Source: an uncultured Gammaproteobacteria bacterium (GTDB taxonomy: Bacteria > Pseudomonadota > Gammaproteobacteria > Pseudomonadales > DT-91). Taken from it: 10,905 nucleotides of DNA. The notes beneath the pieces were generated by a model. The model had not been told where the DNA came from. It did no database searches and saw nothing but the letters and a program-made list of their open reading frames with translations. Positions 7,744 through 10,905 of the stretch are shown piece after piece; the stretch's first letter is position 1; each line of letters begins with the position of its first letter. The position numbers and the translations under genes were made by a program. The DNA lies in NCBI GenBank assembly GCA_929200485.1, contig CAKMZU010000043.1, positions 4,556 through 15,460 on the forward strand, in the 5' to 3' direction.

Positions 7744-8532
7744 TTACTTTGACTCCTTGTCCTTCGATTTTTCGTGCCTAGCCTCTTCAAAGAATGCTTT
7801 CTGTTGTTGGACCGCGCTTTGAAATGCTAAATTTGGGAAATGGCGTTCAAAAACTTCAGCATTACTTATACAAACCCTCTCTGATCTTTGTTCTTCATTT
7901 TTGTGATTATTAATATGGTAATACATTTTTCTAAGTGGGTCATCATCTCCTTCTGTTTTCTCCACGGACTGTCTAATCTGAAAACAAACAAGGCAAGTGT
8001 TTGCATCATCAACAAGCGTACCAACGTCAATCCTTTCTTTTGTCTCATCGATAGAACTTGGCATAGCAATAGCACCAACTTTTGAGGTTATGTCCTGAAT
8101 TGCTGCAATATCTTTATCCACAAGGCTGTCTAACTGTTTTTCGGAAATTTTTTCATTGGGCTCTTGTGTTAACTGTAATTTATCATTTTGCGATTTCATA
8201 AGGAGATAATAATTTAAGTGATTTTCCAGATGCCAAGTGTAACCGCCACAACGTTTACTTCTATCCCTCCAGTTTGCTTGACATAAAGCGCACACGGTAT
8301 TATTTCTACCATTCTCAAGCAAAGCTTGAAATGCATAGATTGATTTTACCTTTTTGTCATCTTTTTTCTTCAAGTCTTTCTTTAGCTCATGAACGGAACT
8401 GAAGCTAGCTAATACTGATAAAAACTTCGTAACTTGGGATTCTCTATTTTCAGGCTGATTTTTCACATGACTAACACCTGCCTGAGTATTGATTGTGAAA
8501 AAAAATACATATATAAAAATAAAATATTTCAT
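7744..8532 (-). CDS. Sec-exported protein with two C2H2 zinc-finger-like modules
   Basis: I do not recognise this 262-residue protein as a whole. Residues 1-18 form a signal peptide (MKYF, hydrophobic core, NTQA) with likely cleavage before G19. A Lys/Asp-rich stretch lies at 51-62. Two similar metal-binding-like modules follow: C81-x2-C84-x16-H101-x3-H105 and C180-x2-C183-x22-H206-x3-H210. Both have an aromatic or hydrophobic residue before the first His and the pattern H-[LI]-x-N-H, so they look like an internal duplication. The spacing resembles C2H2 or BED-type zinc fingers, which are rare in bacteria and unexpected in an exported protein. The C-terminus (245-262) is charged, ending KSKDKESK. 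The start ATG at 8532 lacks a clear Shine-Dalgarno site. Zinc binding and any role in a host are inference. Alternatives are a disulfide-bonded periplasmic protein or a structural metal site. Confidence 0.8.
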   Translation of the reverse strand: MKYFIFIYVFFFTINTQAGVSHVKNQPENRESQVTKFLSVLASFSSVHELKKDLKKKDDKKVKSIYAFQALLENGRNNTVCALCQANWRDRSKRCGGYTWHLENHLNYYLLMKSQNDKLQLTQEPNEKISEKQLDSLVDKDIAAIQDITSKVGAIAMPSSIDETKERIDVGTLVDDANTCLVCFQIRQSVEKTEGDDDPLRKMYYHINNHKNEEQRSERVCISNAEVFERHFPNLAFQSAVQQQKAFFEEARHEKSKDKESK

Positions 8533-8715
8533 GGAACTTAGTCTGCTTCAGCTTCACTTATATTCATACGATATCAAACATTAAAACAAGTTCCATATCT
8601 GGAGGGCATAGAATATTTAACCTGAGTTGCGCATAATAAAATTAAACTAACTTTATAAAAAATATGATCAATCTACCTATGGTTTTAATATATAAAGTGC
8701 GTATATTTTGATTGA
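8533..8715. other. AT-rich intergenic stretch left of the transposase relic
   Basis: No gene is visible. It should contain the promoter of the minus-strand gene starting at 8532. The sequence AACCTGAGTTGCGCATAATA at 8619-8638 stands about 80-100 bases before the transposase-like frame, where the left end of an IS982-type element would be expected. I found no inverted partner on the right, so this is only a candidate element end. Confidence 0.25.
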
Positions 8716-8996
8716 TTAGCACCTGTATTTGTAGAAGCAGATGATTTTTGTCAATGTTTTTTGTTCTAATGGGAGAAAAGCCTCCTGGAGAGCAAAAGAA
8801 ATGTCAAACCAAGTCAGGAAAACTATCCTATAGCGAAATTATGACGATAATCATTTTGTTCCTTCAGTCTAGTTACAGGAATCTCAAGGCCTTCTACACA
8901 CAGCATGTTTGTTTGATTTGCTCCAAAGCCTTTCCGGAGCTGGTTAGCTATTCACGCATGTCTAGTACTTCGATTCACAGCAGAAAAACTTATTGA
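8716..8996 (+). pseudogene. IS982-family transposase remnant, N-terminal part, frameshifted
   Basis: Translated fragments match the N-terminus of IS982-family DDE transposases, which are normally about 290-300 residues. One frame from about 8716 reads VFVEADDFCQ and continues, past a TAA at 8767-8769, to WEKSLLES. The TAA falls where these proteins usually have the Gln of a PQWEK-like element. Around 8790-8812 homology moves to another frame, which reads LSYSEIMTIIILF, then SSYRNLKAFYTQHVC and FPELVSYSRM. The final residues, SIHSRKTY before TGA at 8994-8996, resemble a later family segment (IHSHKVF), suggesting an internal deletion. The DDE catalytic core is missing. Nonsense, frameshift and deletion together make this a dead copy. 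It sits just upstream of hisA and shows past transposition here. Confidence 0.8.
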
Positions 8997-9088
8997 AAAA
9001 AAACGAACAGGAGACAAAAAGACATCGGCCCTTACTTTCTTCATCGAGCAACCTAATGTTAGAATGGCAGTTTTTATAAAGATTCGAC

Positions 9089-9853
9089 ATGACCCAATTT
9101 CGCCCCTGTATCGACATCCACCAAGGCCAGGTTAAACAAATTGTCGGCGGCAGTTTGAATGACCAAGGTGCAGACACCAATTTTGTCAGTGAGCATGATG
9201 CGGCATGGTATGCATCGCTCTATAAAAAGCACCAGCTGACAGGTGGACATATCATAAGCTTAGGGCAAGGCAATCAAGCACAGGTTAAAATGGCACTAGG
9301 GGCCTATCCTGGCCATTTGCAATATGGTGGTGGTGTCACGCTTGATAATGCACTGAGCTATATAGACATGGGGGCATCGCATGTCATTGTGACCTCCTTT
9401 GTATTTGATGCTGATCAATTAAGTATCGAAAAAGTTAAACAACTCAGTCAGCTGGTTGGCAAAGATCGTTTAGTCTTGGATTTGAGTTGCAGACGTCAGA
9501 ATGATAGCTGGTTTATTGCCACTAATCGCTGGCAGACCGTCACTCAAACGGCAATTAACGAAGAAAATCTCGCACGGCTGAGCCAATATTGCGATGAGTT
9601 TTTAATTCATGCAGCTGATGTCGAAGGCAAACAACAAGGTATAGATACGGCGTTAGTTACTTTGCTAAGTAAAATCACGGACACACCCTGCACCTACGCA
9701 GGTGGTGCAAAAAACCTGGATGACTTGACGCTGGTTGACTCGCTGTCTAACGGTAAAATTGATCTGACTATTGGCAGTGCATTGGATATTTTTGGCGGCC
9801 AAGGCATTACTTTGGATGAATGTCTGGCGTTTAATCGAGGCACTGTAGGTTAA
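9089..9853 (+). CDS. hisA: Eukaryotic-type ProFAR isomerase (HisA/HIS6-like)
   Basis: This enzyme (EC 5.3.1.16) performs the Amadori rearrangement of ProFAR to PRFAR in histidine synthesis, in the cytoplasm, on a TIM barrel. The 254 residues cover the full length. Landmarks are CIDIHQGQVKQIVGG (7-21) with catalytic Asp D9, the phosphate-binding YGGG (79-82), VLDLSCRR (129-136) with the second catalytic Asp D131, W148QT, EFLIHAADVEG (170-180), and phosphate loops YAGGAKNLDD (203-212) and TIGSALDIFGG (227-237). These follow yeast HIS6 almost word for word, including NFVS, SCR, HAADVEG and LDIFGG, and differ from the usual bacterial HisA. No other his gene is adjacent. The start ATG has only a weak AAAG-type ribosome site. 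An IS982 relic lies upstream and aphA is convergent 31 bases downstream, so acquisition by transfer is plausible. Family assignment is strong; origin is inference. Confidence 0.93.
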   Translation: MTQFRPCIDIHQGQVKQIVGGSLNDQGADTNFVSEHDAAWYASLYKKHQLTGGHIISLGQGNQAQVKMALGAYPGHLQYGGGVTLDNALSYIDMGASHVIVTSFVFDADQLSIEKVKQLSQLVGKDRLVLDLSCRRQNDSWFIATNRWQTVTQTAINEENLARLSQYCDEFLIHAADVEGKQQGIDTALVTLLSKITDTPCTYAGGAKNLDDLTLVDSLSNGKIDLTIGSALDIFGGQGITLDECLAFNRGTVG

Positions 9854-9884
9854 GCTTAAGGGCACCTCTAATAACAAAAAGTAA

Positions 9885-10583
9885 TTATATATCAGAACGG
9901 CGAATAACCAGCTCGCCATATTTACCTATATGGTTTGATACTTTTTCCCACGAATTGGATGCTCGCATCACACGAACACCTAAAACACCGGCTTTTTGAG
10001 CCGCTTCTATATCAGTATCGCTATCTCCGTAATAAACAGCCAGCTTAAGATCTTTTAGCCACTTTGCTTTACTGCCCCTCCCAAAGTCTGAGTCAGTAAA
10101 AATAACAGGATGAAGATTCTGGATATTAAAAGTCTCTTTAATCCAGTCATTGATAGAATAACCTTCATTCACGCAAGGCGTGAATGCTCTGGCAGTAATA
10201 AAGTAAATTTCATCTCCTCGAACCTGATGAAAAGCAATAAGTTGCTTGCCTATGCGCTTAGGTATTGAAAATTTGACTTCATCACAGTTCATTTTCTTAA
10301 AAATCAGGTCGTAATTGGCAAGAAATTTCAGCTCATCAAAAGATGGAATATTTTTTTCAACAATAGCTCCTGAAAAAAGTAAAGTGTCATCAACATCAAA
10401 ACCAACCGAAATCGGCGGTTTATTCTTAAAAAGCATTTTTATATCATCCAGATCAATCCATTGAATCCCTTTAGGGTATTGATAAGCATTAATCGTTTCT
10501 GTTGACAAGCCTTCAAAAGACCAAGCCTGAAAATCAAAAAAGAATAAAACAGCCAAAATATAAAAAGATACAACCTTACACAT
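9885..10583 (-). CDS. aphA: Class B acid phosphatase (AphA-like), periplasmic
   Basis: This 232-residue HAD-superfamily enzyme resembles E. coli AphA, a Mg-dependent periplasmic phosphatase and phosphotransferase that acts on nucleoside monophosphates and other small phosphoesters. Residues 1-20 form a signal peptide (MCKVV, hydrophobic core, FQA). Catalytic motif I is FDVDDTLLFS (62-71), with nucleophile D63 and acid/base D65. T130 in FITAR is motif II, K172 in SKAKW is the motif III lysine, and YYGDSDTDI (184-192) carries metal ligands D187 and D191. FSIPK (105-109), HPVIF (158-162) and the near-C-terminal RASNS (207-211) are further AphA hallmarks. All key residues are present and the length is normal. 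An AGGA ribosome site at 10594-10591 lies 7 bases before the ATG. It is convergent with hisA and stands alone. Phosphate scavenging is the likely role. Confidence 0.93.
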   Translation of the reverse strand: MCKVVSFYILAVLFFFDFQAWSFEGLSTETINAYQYPKGIQWIDLDDIKMLFKNKPPISVGFDVDDTLLFSGAIVEKNIPSFDELKFLANYDLIFKKMNCDEVKFSIPKRIGKQLIAFHQVRGDEIYFITARAFTPCVNEGYSINDWIKETFNIQNLHPVIFTDSDFGRGSKAKWLKDLKLAVYYGDSDTDIEAAQKAGVLGVRVMRASNSWEKVSNHIGKYGELVIRRSDI

Positions 10584-10905
10584 TGCCTATTCCTAATGAA
10601 GAAAACTAGTGAGTTACTAAAAAGGGAAAATCATTCCTAAACAACTTGCTATGAGGTTTTGACTTGCAATATCTTGTTGTAAAAAGTCAATGAATAACGA
10701 AAAAATTCACAACCAAGGCAGTCTGTCTCAAGCTTAGGTAAAGCCATTTCTTTAAATGAATACCTGTGCTATTAATGCATATCACTGGAACCGACAAATA
10801 GAACCCCTGTCAATAAGCATTCTTTATTGTTAATTACCTCTAGTACTCTATTTCACAGCATTTGTCTGGTTCAGCAGTCACAGATTTTTCTGTGATAAGG
10901 CGCAG
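10584..10905. other. Right-end intergenic region with small hairpins, no clear gene
   Basis: The stretch upstream of aphA holds no convincing gene. Complementary arms TTGACTT (10659-10665) and AAGTCAA (10684-10690) enclose 18 bases. CAATAA (10811-10816) and TTATTG (10824-10829) form a second small stem with a 7-base loop. A third hairpin is listed separately at the edge. The aphA promoter should lie here, but no box pair with good spacing is evident. Confidence 0.4.
10878..10895. repeat. Perfect 7-bp hairpin TCACAGA-TTTT-TCTGTGA
   Basis: TCACAGA (10878-10884) and TCTGTGA (10889-10895) are perfect complements around a TTTT loop, ending 10 bases from the window edge. There is no T-run after it on the plus strand, so it is not a standard terminator there. 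It could be an operator-like palindrome or belong to an element lying mostly outside the window. Confidence 0.6.

Noticed and set aside
9075..9080. TATAAA as the -10 box of hisA
   Set aside because: No -35-like hexamer stands at suitable spacing, and transcription from it would leave almost no leader before the ATG at 9089.
8997..9088. Possible continuation of the transposase relic (frame reading GDKKTSALTFF near 9010-9045)
   Set aside because: The resemblance to the IS982 segment after IHSHKVF is too weak to extend the pseudogene, and nothing else is recognisable there.
9859..9873. GGGCACCTCTAATAA between hisA and aphA, resembling an insertion-sequence end
   Set aside because: I found no inverted partner in the window and no transposase next to it, so it is a single chance-like match.
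10840..10905. Minus-strand frame open from the right edge to a TAG at 10842-10840 (21 residues, LRLITEKSVTAEPDKCCEIEY)
   Set aside because: It might be the C-terminus of a gene, but it is too short to recognise or support, and the edge hairpin lies inside it.
1..10905. CRISPR array, tRNA or rRNA genes
   Set aside because: No regularly spaced repeats and no tRNA-like or rRNA-like segments were seen on either strand; the tandem repeats at 1710 and 7702 have no spacers.

Overview
The window looks like accessory DNA from a host-associated gammaproteobacterium. The evidence is a class B acid phosphatase, an IS982-family transposase relic, a B-D-E type I secretion operon of the kind that serves MARTX-type toxins in Vibrio, several Sec-exported small proteins, and a HisA that matches the eukaryotic (yeast HIS6-like) form better than the usual bacterial form. 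An Endozoicomonas-like marine symbiont would fit, but that assignment is inference.

Layout, left to right. Positions 1-650 (minus) hold the 5' part of an unrecognised Sec-exported protein that runs off the left edge. After a 324-base divergent intergenic region, 975-1808 (plus) encodes an unrecognised, Cys-rich exported protein. It ends in a tandem KKV/KKS lysine tail made of 9-bp DNA repeats. A short gap with a terminator-like hairpin and a long-range inverted repeat follows. A tight three-gene minus-strand operon then fills 7526-1976: ABC exporter, HlyD-type adaptor, second ABC exporter. Beyond its promoter region and a hexanucleotide repeat lies a minus-strand gene (8532-7744) for an exported protein with two CxxC...HxxxH modules. 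Positions 8716-8996 are a decayed IS982-family transposase fragment. Then come an isolated eukaryotic-type hisA (9089-9853, plus) and, convergent with it, aphA (10583-9885, minus). The last 322 bases hold no clear gene, only small hairpins.

How the genes work together: the two ABC proteins and the adaptor should form one inner-membrane type I export machine that docks on a TolC protein encoded elsewhere. No RTX-type substrate gene lies in the window. The neighbouring small proteins carry N-terminal signal peptides, so they should leave the cytoplasm through Sec rather than through this exporter. The most novel material is the set of unrecognised exported proteins, above all the double zinc-finger-like one, and the orphan eukaryotic-type HisA next to a transposon relic.
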